From positions 1 through 64,000 of the forward strand of contig NZ_JPEO01000002.1 of assembly GCF_000753795.1 (NCBI RefSeq): a stretch of DNA of 64,000 bases, read 5' to 3'. The position numbers and the translations under genes were made by a program. Shown here piece after piece: positions 11,119 to 21,058 of this stretch (position 1 is the first letter of the stretch; the number at the start of each line of letters is the position of its first letter). The notes under the pieces are model-generated. The model did not search any database. It saw only the letters and a list, made by a program, of their open reading frames with translations, and was not told where the DNA came from. This DNA is from Shewanella mangrovi (GTDB taxonomy: Bacteria; Pseudomonadota; Gammaproteobacteria; Enterobacterales; Shewanellaceae).

Positions 11119-12315
11119 TTATCGAAACAGTGTCGCGTGTAACTTGGCAAGCCGTTCCACCGCCTGCTGCAAATTATCTAAGGAATTCGAGGTCGAGAAA
11201 CGAACAAACCGGTCGGTGTCGGCACTACCAAAATCACGTCCAGGTGTAATTGCTACATGGCTGCGCTGCATAATTTCAAAGGCAAATTCCCAGCTTGAAG
11301 GTAACTCCATTGCTTCACTCCAGCTACTGCAATCTGCCCAAGCATAGAAAGCGCCATCTGGCATAACCGGCACCGTTAATCCCAATTCGTTGAATGCAGG
11401 AATGACCCAGTCGCGTCGACGTCGATATTCAGCGCGGCGCTGTTCATATTCCGCTAAGCTGTCGGGCGCAAAGCAAGCAATACCTGCATGCTGAGAAATC
11501 GTACTCGGACAGATGAAAAAGTTTTGCGCCAGCTTTTCTACTGTCGCGACCAAGCGTTCCGGTACCACCATCCAGCCAAGACGCCAACCTGTCATTGAGA
11601 AATACTTCGAAAAACTATTGATGCTGATGATGTCGTCATCCAACGCTAATGCCGATTGTGCGTAGGCTTCATCGTAACTGAGCCCCAAATACAGTTCGTC
11701 GACGATGGTAAAGCCTTGCTTGCTTTTCACGTATTGATGAATGGCGTTCAGTTCACTGGCGCTAATGGACGTGCCAGTAGGATTTGATGGAGAAGCAATC
11801 AATACGCCTTTGGTGCGAGGCTGCCAATGGTCGGCGACTTTTTGCTTGGACAGTTGAAACCGCTCGGCAGCGGTCGTCGGAATCAACGCCGCCGTCCCGC
11901 CCACGCTGGTAACAAAATGGCGATTACACGGGTAACAAGGATCCGGCATCATCACTTCATCGCCGGGTTCAACCAGCGCCATACATATCAGCTGTAACGC
12001 GGCAGATGCGCCTGCAGTCACGACGATTCGCTCTACCGGAATTGTTAAGCCAAACCGTGTTTCATACCATTGACTGATCTGTTCTCTTAGCTCAGTTAAG
12101 CCAAGCGCAGGCGTATATTGCGTTAAACCCTGTGATATTGCGTTAATTGCCGCCGTTTGCACCAATGGTGGTGCTGTAAAGTCCGGTTCACCTAAGGTGA
12201 GATGTATCATCGACGGATCGTTTGGCGTTAATGAACGTTCAATTTCTGCCGCACGTTTAGCGACTTCCATGACATAGAAAGGTTCGATTTGCTGCGTTCG
12301 TTGCGCCGGTTTCAT
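11119..12315 (-). CDS. Class I PLP-dependent aminotransferase
   Basis: A 398-residue fold-type I aminotransferase. Visible family marks are the N-terminal substrate-binding LGEPDF, the PSNPTGT loop, VDELYLGL with the PLP-contacting Asp and Tyr, and the Schiff-base Lys in NSFSKYFSMTGWRLGW; the C-terminal VRFSTS carries the carboxylate-binding Arg. It belongs with aspartate/alanine-type enzymes of subgroup I-alpha, distinct from the alaA and aspC/tyrB-like genes elsewhere in the window. Substrate is not determinable by eye. It stands alone on the minus strand, marking the end of the accessory region. Confidence 0.85.
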   Translation of the reverse strand: MKPAQRTQQIEPFYVMEVAKRAAEIERSLTPNDPSMIHLTLGEPDFTAPPLVQTAAINAISQGLTQYTPALGLTELREQISQWYETRFGLTIPVERIVVTAGASAALQLICMALVEPGDEVMMPDPCYPCNRHFVTSVGGTAALIPTTAAERFQLSKQKVADHWQPRTKGVLIASPSNPTGTSISASELNAIHQYVKSKQGFTIVDELYLGLSYDEAYAQSALALDDDIISINSFSKYFSMTGWRLGWMVVPERLVATVEKLAQNFFICPSTISQHAGIACFAPDSLAEYEQRRAEYRRRRDWVIPAFNELGLTVPVMPDGAFYAWADCSSWSEAMELPSSWEFAFEIMQRSHVAITPGRDFGSADTDRFVRFSTSNSLDNLQQAVERLAKLHATLFR

Positions 12316-12592
12316 TCAACTTCCATCTTCACTGCGTTAGTTGAAGTCATGGTACAACGGACTGTCACTAAGCGTAAGGTTGATACAATGTTATTTATCA
12401 TACGGTAAAGCATCTGTAATCGTATGCTACAAACTAAGCATTTACTGCAATTGGTTCATCGTATTGTCCGCTTTATATGGATTGCGTTCGCTGACGATTA
12501 GTAGCTTTTTGTCACTGGTATTGTGTTCCGGCGCGCAGTAGTATTCGATTGAACTAAAAGTTGGTGTGGTGTAATAAAGGGCGATTTTGCTG

Positions 12593-12766
12593 ATGAGCAT
12601 GATGTACGTGCTATTGCCGCTGGCAATGTTAGGGATTTTATTAGCGCTTGGCGCCCTATTTTGGCTGTCGCGCGTTAAGGTGGGTAGCAAAAGTAGCACC
12701 ACGCCGAAGGCAGCAGAATCATTGAAAAAGACGACTGAAGCGACAGCGTCAGACCACCAAGATTAG
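12593..12766 (+). CDS. 57-residue CcoS-like membrane protein
   Basis: A short frame starting MSMMYVLLPLAM with one membrane helix (about residues 4-26) and a polar Ser/Thr/Lys/Ala-rich tail. The start YVLLPLA...FW resembles CcoS/FixS, the small cbb3-oxidase assembly protein, but the usual GQFDDLE segment after the helix is absent. AAAGGG lies 11 bases upstream of the ATG. In Shewanella, as I recall, the cbb3 genes end with ccoS just upstream of etrA, so position supports the idea. Here no other cco gene is adjacent. It could equally be an unrelated small membrane protein. Confidence 0.5.
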   Translation: MSMMYVLLPLAMLGILLALGALFWLSRVKVGSKSSTTPKAAESLKKTTEATASDHQD

Positions 12767-12902
12767 TCAATTGTTATCCCGGCTTTTTCGCCGTGCAAAC
12801 AATCTTTCAGCTTCTTCCCTTGCTTATTTAGCAAATTCAACAACAAGTTTCTGACAGAAAATCAAGTGCGATGATACGTTTTGCGGCAACCGACATGTTT
12901 TT

Positions 12903-12916
12903 TTGATCTGGCTCAA
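12903..12916. promoter_or_regulatory. FNR/EtrA box upstream of etrA
   Basis: TTGATCTGGCTCAA matches the FNR consensus TTGAT-N4-ATCAA at nine of ten positions. It lies 66 bases before the etrA start, consistent with autoregulation as known for E. coli fnr. Confidence 0.7.
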
Positions 12917-12982
12917 GTCTTGGGTAGCGGAGCTGCTGAAACGACGTTAAGATGGCATGAGTAGTTTTAATCAGGAAAAACT

Positions 12983-13732
12983 ATGGCTATCGAAACCAGC
13001 AAGCTCCGCCGTCCAGCAACTACAGGTTGTGCAATCCATTGCCACGATTGCAGTATGGGCACCTTATGTATTCCCTTCACGCTAAATAATAACGAGCTAG
13101 ATCAGCTAGATAATATTATTGAACGAAAAAAACCGATTCAAAAAGGTGAACAACTTTTTAAGTCGGGGGATGCGTTAAAATCGCTGTTTGCCATACGTTC
13201 AGGCACGATTAAAAGCTACACCATTACCGAACAAGGCGATGAGCAGATCACTGGTTTTCATTTGGCCGGTGATGTGATTGGCTTTGATGGTATCCATTCA
13301 TTAAAACACCAGAGTTTTGCGCAAGCGCTCGAAACGTCAATGGTGTGCGAAATCCCCTATAACACGCTCGATGAACTATCAGGTTCAATGCCAAAATTGC
13401 GTCAGCAAATCATGCGTATGATGAGCAGCGAAATCATGACCGACCAAGGCATGATCCTGTTGCTGAGTAAAAAGAATGCTGAAGAGCGTCTGGCCGCATT
13501 TATTAATAATCTGGCTACCCGCTATGGCGAACGCGGTTTCTCCTCGAAAGAGTTTCGCTTAAGCATGACTCGCGGTGATATCGGCAATTATCTTGGACTT
13601 ACGGTAGAGACCATTAGTCGTTTACTTGGACGTTTCCAAAAAATGGATCTGATTGAGGTCAAAGGTAAGTACATCACTGTGCTGGATAACGAGGCGCTGC
13701 AGACTCTTGCGGGCTCACAGGTTAAAGATTGA
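12983..13732 (+). CDS. etrA: Anaerobic regulator FNR/EtrA
   Basis: A 249-residue Crp/Fnr-family transcription factor that switches gene expression when oxygen runs out. The cysteines that bind the oxygen-labile [4Fe-4S] cluster in E. coli FNR are all present at the same numbers: Cys20, Cys23, Cys29 and Cys122. A cyclic-nucleotide-like fold spans about 30-150, a dimerisation helix follows, and the recognition helix contains [10 protein letters not shown] with the Glu, Ser and Arg that read TTGAT half-sites. An FNR box upstream suggests self-control, and another lies before nrdA. uspE follows after 103 bases. Confidence 0.96.
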   Translation: MAIETSKLRRPATTGCAIHCHDCSMGTLCIPFTLNNNELDQLDNIIERKKPIQKGEQLFKSGDALKSLFAIRSGTIKSYTITEQGDEQITGFHLAGDVIGFDGIHSLKHQSFAQALETSMVCEIPYNTLDELSGSMPKLRQQIMRMMSSEIMTDQGMILLLSKKNAEERLAAFINNLATRYGERGFSSKEFRLSMTRGDIGNYLGLTVETISRLLGRFQKMDLIEVKGKYITVLDNEALQTLAGSQVKD

Positions 13733-13835
13733 TTTTTAGCTGAATTTTTTTAGATTTATTTGATCTTTGACGAGACAAATTAGTCCATATGGCACATGAT
13801 ATAAGTACGTCATCCAGCAAACGGAGAACGTCATT

Positions 13836-14759
13836 ATGGACTATAAAAAGATTTTAGTGGTTGTCGATCCTACCTCTGATGTCCAGCCTGCACTGGCACG
13901 AGCCGCTGAACTTGCTCACCGCAGTCAGGCATCTATCACCGCCTTCCTGTCTATATTCGATCTCTCCTATGAGATGACATCTATTTTGTCGTCTCAAGAG
14001 CGAGAGGCAATGCGTTTAGGTGTTATTAATCAGCGTCAGGCTTGGTTAGCCGATTTGCTTAAGCCCTACCTCGATAAGGGGCTGCCAATCGAACACCAAG
14101 TGTTGTGGCATAACCGCCCTTACGAAAGCATTATCAAGTTTACCCAGGAAGGTGGCTTCGACCTTATCGTCAAAAGTACCCATCAGCACGATAAGTTGAA
14201 AGCCGTTATTTTTACACCTACAGATTGGCATTTACTGCGTAAATCACCGGTACCGGTACTGTTAGTGAAAGAGAAAGAGTGGCCTGTACAAGGTAATATG
14301 CTCTGTGCCGTGAACGTCGCCTGTGAAGATGAGGCGCACCTTACGCTCAATAGCAAGATTATCGAGCATGCGAATGCCCTCGCCCAACGCTTTGACGCCA
14401 AAGTGCATCTGGTCAACGGCTATCCAGGTACTCCAGTAAATCTTGCAATTGAACTGCCTGATTTCGATGCGCGTTCCTACAATGAAGCAATTCAGTCGCA
14501 ACATGTACATCGAGTAAACGAACTGGCGAGTCAGTATCAAATCGAAAGCCAACACTGTCACGTACAGCAAGGCTTGCCTGAAGATGTTATTCCCGAAGTC
14601 GCCGAGCAGCTCAACGCCGAATTAGTGGTGTTAGGCACGGTTGGACGCACCGGACTTTCTGCTGCTTTGATTGGTAATACTGCTGAACATGTTATCGATT
14701 CGATAAATTGCGATCTGTTGGCGATAAAACCGGACGGTTATAAGTCACCTATCGGCTAA
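13836..14759 (+). CDS. uspE: Universal stress protein E
   Basis: A 307-residue tandem universal stress protein. Domain one (about 1-145) and domain two (about 150-303) each have the alpha/beta Usp fold; the second ends with LGTVGRTGLSAALIGNTAE, the G-x2-G-x9-G-(S/T)-like nucleotide-site region of the family. The fnr-uspE order is also seen in E. coli. A weak half FNR site (TTGAT at 13760) lies in the gap after etrA, and AACGGAG precedes the ATG. Role in stress resistance is inferred from the family. Confidence 0.93.
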   Translation: MDYKKILVVVDPTSDVQPALARAAELAHRSQASITAFLSIFDLSYEMTSILSSQEREAMRLGVINQRQAWLADLLKPYLDKGLPIEHQVLWHNRPYESIIKFTQEGGFDLIVKSTHQHDKLKAVIFTPTDWHLLRKSPVPVLLVKEKEWPVQGNMLCAVNVACEDEAHLTLNSKIIEHANALAQRFDAKVHLVNGYPGTPVNLAIELPDFDARSYNEAIQSQHVHRVNELASQYQIESQHCHVQQGLPEDVIPEVAEQLNAELVVLGTVGRTGLSAALIGNTAEHVIDSINCDLLAIKPDGYKSPIG

Positions 14760-14795
14760 CGGTCTTTACCCAAGCTATATTAGCTGGAATAATAC

Positions 14796-14836
14796 GCGCC
14801 CTGAACTTATAGGTTATTTCACAGGGCGCTATTTTT
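14796..14836 (+). terminator. Terminator-like hairpin abutting the ttcA start
   Basis: GCGCCCTG (14796-14803) pairs with CAGGGCGC (14822-14829), 18-base loop, followed by TATTTTT directly before the ttcA ATG at 14837. It would end uspE transcripts and would also hide the AGGGCG that is the only ribosome-site candidate for ttcA. Confidence 0.6.
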
Positions 14837-15778
14837 ATGTCTGACGTTAGTGAACTGGACAGAAAGCAAGTTACCAGACTCAATAAATTGCAAAAGCGGC
14901 TGCGCCGCGAAGTTGGCAGTGCAATCGCGGATTACAACATGATTGAAGCTGGCGATCGGGTCATGGTATGTCTGTCTGGTGGTAAAGACAGCTACACTAT
15001 GCTGGATATATTGGTGAATCTGCAACAACGCGCGCCAGTGGACTTTGAGATCGTTGCGGTCAACCTTGACCAGAAGCAGCCAGGATTTCCTGAAGATATT
15101 CTGCCTGCTTATCTCGATAGCCTGAATGTGCCTTATCATATTTTGGAGAAAGACACTTACTCCATCGTGAAGGATAAAATTCCAGAAGGTAAAACGACTT
15201 GCTCGCTTTGTTCGCGACTACGTCGCGGTACCTTGTACGGATTTGCTCATCGTATTGGCGCCACCAAAATTGCGCTGGGCCATCATCGTGATGACATCAT
15301 TGAAACACTGTTCTTAAATATGTTTTACGGTGGCAAGATGAAAGCCATGCCGCCTAAGCTATTGTCTGATGACGGCGCTAACGTGGTCATTCGTCCGCTG
15401 GCTTATTGTCGTGAAAAAGATATCGAAGAATACGCAACGTTAAAGGATTTCCCCATTATTCCGTGCAACCTGTGCGGTTCTCAGGAAAACTTAAAACGTG
15501 CCGAAGTAAAAGCATTGCTTAAAAGCTGGGATAAGCAGTTCCCAGGTCGTATTGAAACCATCTTTACCGCGATGCAAAATACCGCGCCGTCTCAAGGTGT
15601 TGACCGCAATGCATTTGACTTTGTTTCCTTGAAGCAAGATCCGAATGCCACCATGTCGGGTGATGTAGCGGAAGCCGATTTACCCGCGTTTGATTTTATG
15701 GATGTGAGTAATAGTGGTCATATCGATCTCGATTCAGCAGCAAAACGCATCGAGGTGGTGGAAGTCTTTCAGCCCTAG
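14837..15778 (+). CDS. ttcA: tRNA 2-thiocytidine-32 synthetase TtcA
   Basis: A 313-residue ATP-dependent, iron-sulfur enzyme that thiolates cytidine 32 of some tRNAs. The PP-loop SGGKDS is at residues 47-52; two CxxC pairs follow, in [12 protein letters not shown] and IPCNLCGSQ, as in the family, where they hold the cluster. The start ATG lies directly after a hairpin with a T tract, so expression may be attenuated. A strong terminator closes the gene. Confidence 0.95.
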   Translation: MSDVSELDRKQVTRLNKLQKRLRREVGSAIADYNMIEAGDRVMVCLSGGKDSYTMLDILVNLQQRAPVDFEIVAVNLDQKQPGFPEDILPAYLDSLNVPYHILEKDTYSIVKDKIPEGKTTCSLCSRLRRGTLYGFAHRIGATKIALGHHRDDIIETLFLNMFYGGKMKAMPPKLLSDDGANVVIRPLAYCREKDIEEYATLKDFPIIPCNLCGSQENLKRAEVKALLKSWDKQFPGRIETIFTAMQNTAPSQGVDRNAFDFVSLKQDPNATMSGDVAEADLPAFDFMDVSNSGHIDLDSAAKRIEVVEVFQP

Positions 15779-15824
15779 TCTGTATCTACCAGCCTGAGGC
15801 CGCCACTCAACGAATTAAGATAAT

Positions 15825-15854
15825 AAAAAGCCGCACCATTATGTGCGGCTTTTT
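15825..15854. terminator. Bidirectional terminator between ttcA and bamC
   Basis: Perfect arms AAAAAGCCGCAC (15825-15836) and GTGCGGCTTTTT (15843-15854) with a six-base loop; serves both convergent genes. Confidence 0.9.
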
Positions 15855-15871
15855 AATTGGTTCACTCAGAC

Positions 15872-16984
15872 TTATTTCACTTGGCGATCTTGTGTTACCG
15901 CTGAGGAAATCGTGTCATATACAGTTTTCAGCGCTTCTGCATCAATCTTCTGATCTTCAGCATTGTGGAATCGCAGTTCTGTCTTGCTGGTATCGTCAGC
16001 TGCGGCTTTAAGGATCAGACGGTAGTTACCATCTTTAATATCCATTTTCTTGCCACCGAAGAATGAATCCCAGAAACCAGTATCATCTTTGAATGACAGA
16101 TAATACAGGCCTTTAGAAGAATCCATATCGACCACTTCTAAACCTACGTCAGGCAACGCAAGCGCCAAACGATCCCAGGTGCGTTTCAGCGGTGCATCAG
16201 CAATCCAATAACCTTCGCCATCTTCGCTGGTTGCTGCGACATAGCTCATTGGAATACCTTTGCTTTCGGCCACTTTGGTCGCTCTGATAATGTTTTCACG
16301 CTCAACACTCATAAATGAGATGGTGCGGTTTAACATTTCAGTGGCATAACGGTTTTGTTCGTCAGATTTGAGGAACAAATCTTTCTCTTCGCCGTTATAG
16401 TTTTGGTGGCTTTCCAGCACTTTGATTTTTAGGTAACCGGTGCGGCCATGTGGACGAACTTCCACATCAAACTGATAACGCTGGCGGATATCAAAGACTT
16501 GGTTTTCAGAGAACCAGTGGCTATCAATCACTTCTGAGCTATCAATCCAATCAGTCTGGATAATGCCTGTATCTTTGTCTTCAGACGCAATCTTGTAGTT
16601 GTATTTCGCTAGGAAGCCTTCAACAACAGAAATCATTTCCTGTTTAAGATTGGTTGAGCCTTTAATGCTCTCAACCACAATCTTAATGTCGTCACTGCCT
16701 TCTTCTACGTGAGTGCCATCGGCCAGAGGTAAAATCTGCAGCGGTGGACGAATGTCGAGCTGCGGACCATAAATACTCTTATCGACTTTATCGCCAACCT
16801 TAGGAATTTCATATTCCTTGCTGTAAGGCGGTGTTTTTAAACCTTCCGGAATGACCAGCTCAGCCTGTTTTTCAGCTTTTACATAGTCAAAGGTGCCGTT
16901 AGGCTGTCTTCTTTCAATTGGCGTACTGCAAGCGGTAACAGACAGAACAGCAATAACGACGCTGAGATGTTTTAGTTTTAACAT
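15872..16984 (-). CDS. bamC: Outer-membrane assembly lipoprotein BamC
   Basis: A 370-residue lipoprotein with lipobox SVTAC (Cys19), an extended unstructured region after it, and two helix-grip domains (about 95-215 and 230-365), as in BamC/NlpB of the BAM complex that inserts beta-barrel proteins. It follows dapA by 4 bases on the same strand, the conserved dapA-bamC pair also found in E. coli. Confidence 0.93.
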   Translation of the reverse strand: MLKLKHLSVVIAVLSVTACSTPIERRQPNGTFDYVKAEKQAELVIPEGLKTPPYSKEYEIPKVGDKVDKSIYGPQLDIRPPLQILPLADGTHVEEGSDDIKIVVESIKGSTNLKQEMISVVEGFLAKYNYKIASEDKDTGIIQTDWIDSSEVIDSHWFSENQVFDIRQRYQFDVEVRPHGRTGYLKIKVLESHQNYNGEEKDLFLKSDEQNRYATEMLNRTISFMSVERENIIRATKVAESKGIPMSYVAATSEDGEGYWIADAPLKRTWDRLALALPDVGLEVVDMDSSKGLYYLSFKDDTGFWDSFFGGKKMDIKDGNYRLILKAAADDTSKTELRFHNAEDQKIDAEALKTVYDTISSAVTQDRQVK

Positions 16985-16988
16985 TAAG

Positions 16989-17873
16989 TTATTGGACCTC
17001 TATTCGGGCTTTTTTCATTGCTTGAAGCAACAGACCATGAAACTCACCAGAAAGTTCAGTCAAAGGCAAACGGATTGTGCCATGGTTGATGAGTCCCATT
17101 CTGTGAACAGCCCATTTCACAGGGATAGGATTAGACTCACAGAACAAGGTGGTATATAAGTCGCGAATGTCGGCCTCAGCCGCTTGTGCTGCGGCTTTGT
17201 CGCCTGCTAACGCTGCAACGCACATCGCTTTAAATTGACGTGGCACTATGTTGTTAGCAACCGAAATAACACCATTACCACCTTGCAATAAAAATTCACA
17301 AGATGTGGCGTCATCACCGCTATAAAGTTTGAAATCAGCACCACATAACTCACGCAGTTTCGCAACACGGCTTAAATCACCAGTCGCTTCTTTTACTGCA
17401 ACGATGTTACTGACGTGACTTAGTTCAGCCACGGTTTCAGGTTTCATATCAACGGCAGTGCGACCTGGCACGTTGTAAAGAATTTGAGGAATATCAGTTG
17501 CTGCTGCAATCGCTTTATAGTGAGCGATTAAACCCTTTTGCGTAGGTTTATTGTAATAAGGTGTAACACCGAGCATTCCGACAACATCCAGTCGATTTAA
17601 TGCTTGCGTGAGCTCAATAGCTTCGTCTGTTGCATTGGCACCATTACCACCGATGACAGGAATGCGGCCAGCTGCAAAGCGCAGTGTTTCAGTGACAACA
17701 TTGATGTGTTCTTTCATCGGTAGCGTCGCAGACTCGCCAGTAGTACCTACAGATACAATGGCGTCAGTGCCTTCGGTGATATGAAATTCAACCAAACGTT
17801 CAAGACTGGCATAGTCAATTGAACCATCTGGATTCATTGGTGTTACTAAGGCAACGATGCTTCCGTCGATCAT
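16989..17873 (-). CDS. dapA: 4-hydroxy-tetrahydrodipicolinate synthase DapA
   Basis: A 294-residue class I aldolase-like enzyme that condenses pyruvate with aspartate semialdehyde, the first lysine/diaminopimelate-specific step. Schiff-base Lys161 in VAVKEATGD, Tyr133 in ILYNVPGR and the GTTGES triad region are all present at E. coli numbering. It is first in a two-gene unit with bamC and is divergent from gcvR. Confidence 0.97.
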   Translation of the reverse strand: MIDGSIVALVTPMNPDGSIDYASLERLVEFHITEGTDAIVSVGTTGESATLPMKEHINVVTETLRFAAGRIPVIGGNGANATDEAIELTQALNRLDVVGMLGVTPYYNKPTQKGLIAHYKAIAAATDIPQILYNVPGRTAVDMKPETVAELSHVSNIVAVKEATGDLSRVAKLRELCGADFKLYSGDDATSCEFLLQGGNGVISVANNIVPRQFKAMCVAALAGDKAAAQAAEADIRDLYTTLFCESNPIPVKWAVHRMGLINHGTIRLPLTELSGEFHGLLLQAMKKARIEVQ

Positions 17874-18048
17874 GAGAGTTCCCCAAAAATAAAGGCTTCG
17901 CTATGGTACTTAGGCTGCATTTAGATGACAAGGGCTTGCGAAGCTAACATTTCGAATAAGTTGTGGTAGCATTACCGAAAGCACAAAAATTGTTGCATTA
18001 CAGCATAGTTATCCCCCTTTGATTGCTTCAAACACATAAGGAATTTTC

Positions 18049-18591
18049 ATGACCAACTATCTGGTCGTCACCGCGATGGGTACAGACCGTCCGGGACTGG
18101 TCGCCAGACTTGCCAAGTTGGCAACTGACTGCGACTGCGACATTGTTGATAGCAGAATGGCGGGCTTCGGTAACGAATTCACCATGATTATGATGATGTC
18201 AGGCTCTTGGCCCGCAATTACTCAGCTTGAAAGCCAATTACCGCAACTAAGTGTTGAGCTTGAATTGCTTACGGTAATGAAGCGCACTTCAAAACATACG
18301 CCACTCAATTACGCGTCTCGATTAGAGGTCACCTTGCACGGACAGGACCAACGCGGTACGTTGCGCAAAATTACCGAGTTCATTGCTGACCGTTCACTCG
18401 ATTTAGGTGCAGTGCGTTCCTTCGCGACAGACGAAGATGAAAATATTCAGCACTTGTTCCTGGCGATCAATATTCCAGAAAATGTTGATCTAGAAGAACT
18501 AGAACAGAGTATTGCTACCGTGGCGGGCAATTTAAATCTCACTTGCAGCATTAAACGTATGCAAGGCGTACAGGTGCCCGACATCGGTTAA
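18049..18591 (+). CDS. gcvR: Glycine cleavage regulator GcvR
   Basis: A 180-residue protein of two ACT domains (about 3-80 and 91-170), the build of GcvR, which in E. coli binds GcvA and represses the glycine cleavage genes. The first domain starts NYLVVTAMGTDRPGLVARL, a typical amino-acid-binding ACT loop. AAGGAATTTTC precedes the ATG. It is divergent from dapA and followed by bcp after 25 bases, as in many gammaproteobacteria. Confidence 0.92.
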   Translation: MTNYLVVTAMGTDRPGLVARLAKLATDCDCDIVDSRMAGFGNEFTMIMMMSGSWPAITQLESQLPQLSVELELLTVMKRTSKHTPLNYASRLEVTLHGQDQRGTLRKITEFIADRSLDLGAVRSFATDEDENIQHLFLAINIPENVDLEELEQSIATVAGNLNLTCSIKRMQGVQVPDIG

Positions 18592-18616
18592 GTAACACCA
18601 CCATAAGGAATTTGAT

Positions 18617-19087
18617 ATGACTCCGTTGACTGAGGGACAAGTAGCGCCCGCTTTTGTATTAAAAAATCAGAACGGTGAAGACGTTTCATTAGCTGAGACA
18701 CTGAAAACCCATCGTGTATTGGTATATTTCTATCCTAAAGCGATGACACCGGGTTGCACGGTACAAGCGTGTGGCTTACGTGATACAGATGCAGAATTAA
18801 CCGCTCGCGGCGTTAAAGTGTTTGGTATCAGCCCTGATCCTGTTGCCAAACTGAAAAAATTTGAAGAGAAGTATGAGCTTAACTTTGAGTTACTTAGCGA
18901 CGAAGACCATCAAATCGCAGACGGTTTTGGTGTGTGGGGCGAGAAGAAATTCATGGGAAAAGTGTACGATGGTATTCATCGCTTGAGTTTTCTTATTGGC
19001 CAAGATGGCAAGGTGGAGAAATTCTTCGATAAGTTCAAAACCAAAGATCATCACGACGTTGTGCTGGCCTATCTCGACGGCAAGTAA
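18617..19087 (+). CDS. bcp: Thiol peroxidase Bcp (PrxQ type peroxiredoxin)
   Basis: A 156-residue peroxiredoxin that reduces peroxides using thioredoxin. Peroxidatic Cys47 and resolving Cys52 lie in TPGCTVQACGLRD, matching the Bcp/PrxQ pattern of two cysteines five apart. AAGGAATTTG precedes the ATG. It is probably co-transcribed with gcvR and ended by a strong terminator. Confidence 0.95.
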   Translation: MTPLTEGQVAPAFVLKNQNGEDVSLAETLKTHRVLVYFYPKAMTPGCTVQACGLRDTDAELTARGVKVFGISPDPVAKLKKFEEKYELNFELLSDEDHQIADGFGVWGEKKFMGKVYDGIHRLSFLIGQDGKVEKFFDKFKTKDHHDVVLAYLDGK

Positions 19088-19116
19088 ATAGTTATTGAGA
19101 CATCAACCGGAATAAG

Positions 19117-19143
19117 AAAAAGCCCGCATTAAGCGGGCTTTTT
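19117..19143. terminator. Bidirectional terminator between bcp and thiH
   Basis: AAAAAGCCCGC (19117-19127) and GCGGGCTTTTT (19133-19143), loop ATTAA; closes both convergent transcripts. Confidence 0.9.
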
Positions 19144-19158
19144 GCTAGGCCTTGGACG

Positions 19159-20283
19159 TTACCATTGCTGCTGCCAATCTTTAAACACAGGTTGCATTCC
19201 CCGAGCTTTGATCGCTGCAGTTACTTGTGCCACTGTGCGTTCATCATTGATGGCAAACTGATCCAACGCTGTTTGTGGATTTGCATAGCCACCGGGTTCG
19301 GTAGAACTCTCTGCACTCATATGCGTAATCCCAAGTCCCATCAAGTTATCGCGCAGTTGAGCAGATTCTCGCGTAGACAGACTCAGTTCGACATTGGGTG
19401 AAAATAGTCGAAAAGCACAAAGCATCTGTACCAATTGACTATCGCTCATCATCTCTAGGTCAATGTTGCTTCCCACACAGGGCCGCAATCTCGGCACTGA
19501 GATACTAAAGCGACTACGCCAATAGCGCTGTTCCAGATATTGTAGATGATGGCCGAGCAACAAACTTTCAATACGCCAATCCGCGAGTCCGAGTAAGGCG
19601 CCGATGCCAATCTTATCTACACCAGCGCTGGCCGCTCTATCTGGACAATCTAAGCGCCAAGCAAAATCACGCTTCTTGCCATGATGATGATGTTGAGCGT
19701 AAACAGCAGGTTGATAGCTTTCTTGATAGACCATCACCGCATCTAGGCCGTGAGCAACTAATGTTTGATATTCTTGTATTTCCAGTGGCTGAATTTCTAG
19801 CGCCAAATAACTGAATTGTGACGCGCATTGATTGAGTGCTTCGATAAAGTAATCGAGCCCGACTTTGCGCGAATGTTCGCCCGCAACCAGTAAAACTGAA
19901 TCAAAGCCCCGCCGCTGCAAAATCGCTATTTCAGCCGCCCGCTCCTGCTCAGTTAACACCTTACGCTTTATTTGATTGTGACTACTGAAGCCGCAGTAAT
20001 CACAATCATTGGCGCAGAGATTTGACACATACAATGGCGCATATAGCTGAATGTTGCCGCCGAAACGCTGACGAGTTAGCTGCGCAGATAACTGCGCCAT
20101 TGGCTCTATATACGCGGCAGCCGCTGGTGACAATAACGCGGATAACGCTTCAGTATTGCCGATAATCCGCTGTGGATGCTTAAGCCAATCCTCGACGCTG
20201 GTTGGTGTATGACTATTGAGCGCCAGTCGGAGTCTATCAACGTTAAGATCCGCGAGTTCCTCTGAAAATCCCGTTGCCATCAT
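19159..20283 (-). CDS. thiH: 2-iminoacetate synthase ThiH
   Basis: A 374-residue radical SAM enzyme that cleaves tyrosine to give dehydroglycine for the thiazole ring. The cluster motif CANDCDYC (C-x3-C-x2-C) is present in [12 protein letters not shown]. It is the last gene of the thiamine operon; its start overlaps the thiG stop by 4 bases, indicating translational coupling. Confidence 0.95.
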   Translation of the reverse strand: MMATGFSEELADLNVDRLRLALNSHTPTSVEDWLKHPQRIIGNTEALSALLSPAAAAYIEPMAQLSAQLTRQRFGGNIQLYAPLYVSNLCANDCDYCGFSSHNQIKRKVLTEQERAAEIAILQRRGFDSVLLVAGEHSRKVGLDYFIEALNQCASQFSYLALEIQPLEIQEYQTLVAHGLDAVMVYQESYQPAVYAQHHHHGKKRDFAWRLDCPDRAASAGVDKIGIGALLGLADWRIESLLLGHHLQYLEQRYWRSRFSISVPRLRPCVGSNIDLEMMSDSQLVQMLCAFRLFSPNVELSLSTRESAQLRDNLMGLGITHMSAESSTEPGGYANPQTALDQFAINDERTVAQVTAAIKARGMQPVFKDWQQQW

Positions 20284-21056
20284 GCAGCTCCTTGTGCCCT
20301 TAGAAAGCCTGTCAGAGGGCTGGAAGCACTCGCTGAGGTTTGCACTTGCCCTAATCCAGCTTCGAACGCCTGTCGTCCCACGGTTACTGCATCACGGAAA
20401 CAGGCCGCCATCGCAACGGGGTCTCTTGCTGAGGCAATTGCAGTATTTACCAGTACTGCATCTGCGCCCAACTCTATTGCTTGCATCGCCTGCGCTGGTG
20501 AGCCGATGCCCGCATCGATAATCACCGGCACTTGTGCCTGCTCAATAATAATTTTTAGAAAAGGCGCGCTGGCTAAGCCCTGATTAGAGCCGATTGGACT
20601 GCCAAGCGGCATTACTGCGGCGCAGCCAATCTCCTGCAATCGGCAACATAGCACCGGGTCAGCGTGTACATATGGCAGCACCTTAAAACCCTGTTTAACT
20701 AACTCGGCGCACGCATCGAAGGTTTCCATGGGATCCGGTAGCAGATAACGCGGATCCGGATGGATCTCAACTTTGACCCATTCTGTGGCTAACATTTCCC
20801 GTCCCAACTCGGCGGCGAATATCGCCTCTTTGGCCGTACGCGCTCCTGAGGTGTTGGGCAGTAGCTTGCAGCCAGCCTTCACCAGCGGTTTCAAAATGTC
20901 ATCATTACCCCGGGTAAAATCGATTCGCTTCATGGCGACCGTGACCATTGACGCGTCACTGGCGCTTATGGCATCTAGCATGGTGTCAGCATCGGAAAAC
21001 TTGCCGGTGCCAGTGAATAACCGGCTGGAAAATTGGGTATCGGCGATGGTAAGCAT
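20280..21056 (-). CDS. thiG: Thiazole synthase ThiG
   Basis: A 258-residue TIM-barrel enzyme that builds thiazole phosphate from deoxyxylulose 5-phosphate, dehydroglycine and ThiS thiocarboxylate. Conserved stretches include [10 protein letters not shown] at the start, [15 protein letters not shown] with the Schiff-base Lys, and [20 protein letters not shown] near the phosphate site. It starts 2 bases after thiS ends and overlaps thiH. Confidence 0.96.
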   Translation of the reverse strand: MLTIADTQFSSRLFTGTGKFSDADTMLDAISASDASMVTVAMKRIDFTRGNDDILKPLVKAGCKLLPNTSGARTAKEAIFAAELGREMLATEWVKVEIHPDPRYLLPDPMETFDACAELVKQGFKVLPYVHADPVLCCRLQEIGCAAVMPLGSPIGSNQGLASAPFLKIIIEQAQVPVIIDAGIGSPAQAMQAIELGADAVLVNTAIASARDPVAMAACFRDAVTVGRQAFEAGLGQVQTSASASSPLTGFLRAQGAA

Positions 21057-21058
21057 TA

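Noticed and set aside
12341..12541. 66-codon frame between the aminotransferase and the CcoS-like gene
   Set aside because: No ribosome site and no recognisable fold; probably chance in an intergenic region.
13760..13773. FNR box before uspE
   Set aside because: TTGAT is followed by a second half GACGA that matches ATCAA poorly; left as a weak half-site.
18019..18033. FNR-like palindrome TTGATTGCTTCAA before gcvR
   Set aside because: Spacing is one base short of the FNR arrangement.
20156..20167. TTGCCGATAATC in thiH, same as part of the recombinase core-like site
   Set aside because: Only one arm matches, inside conserved coding sequence; most likely chance.
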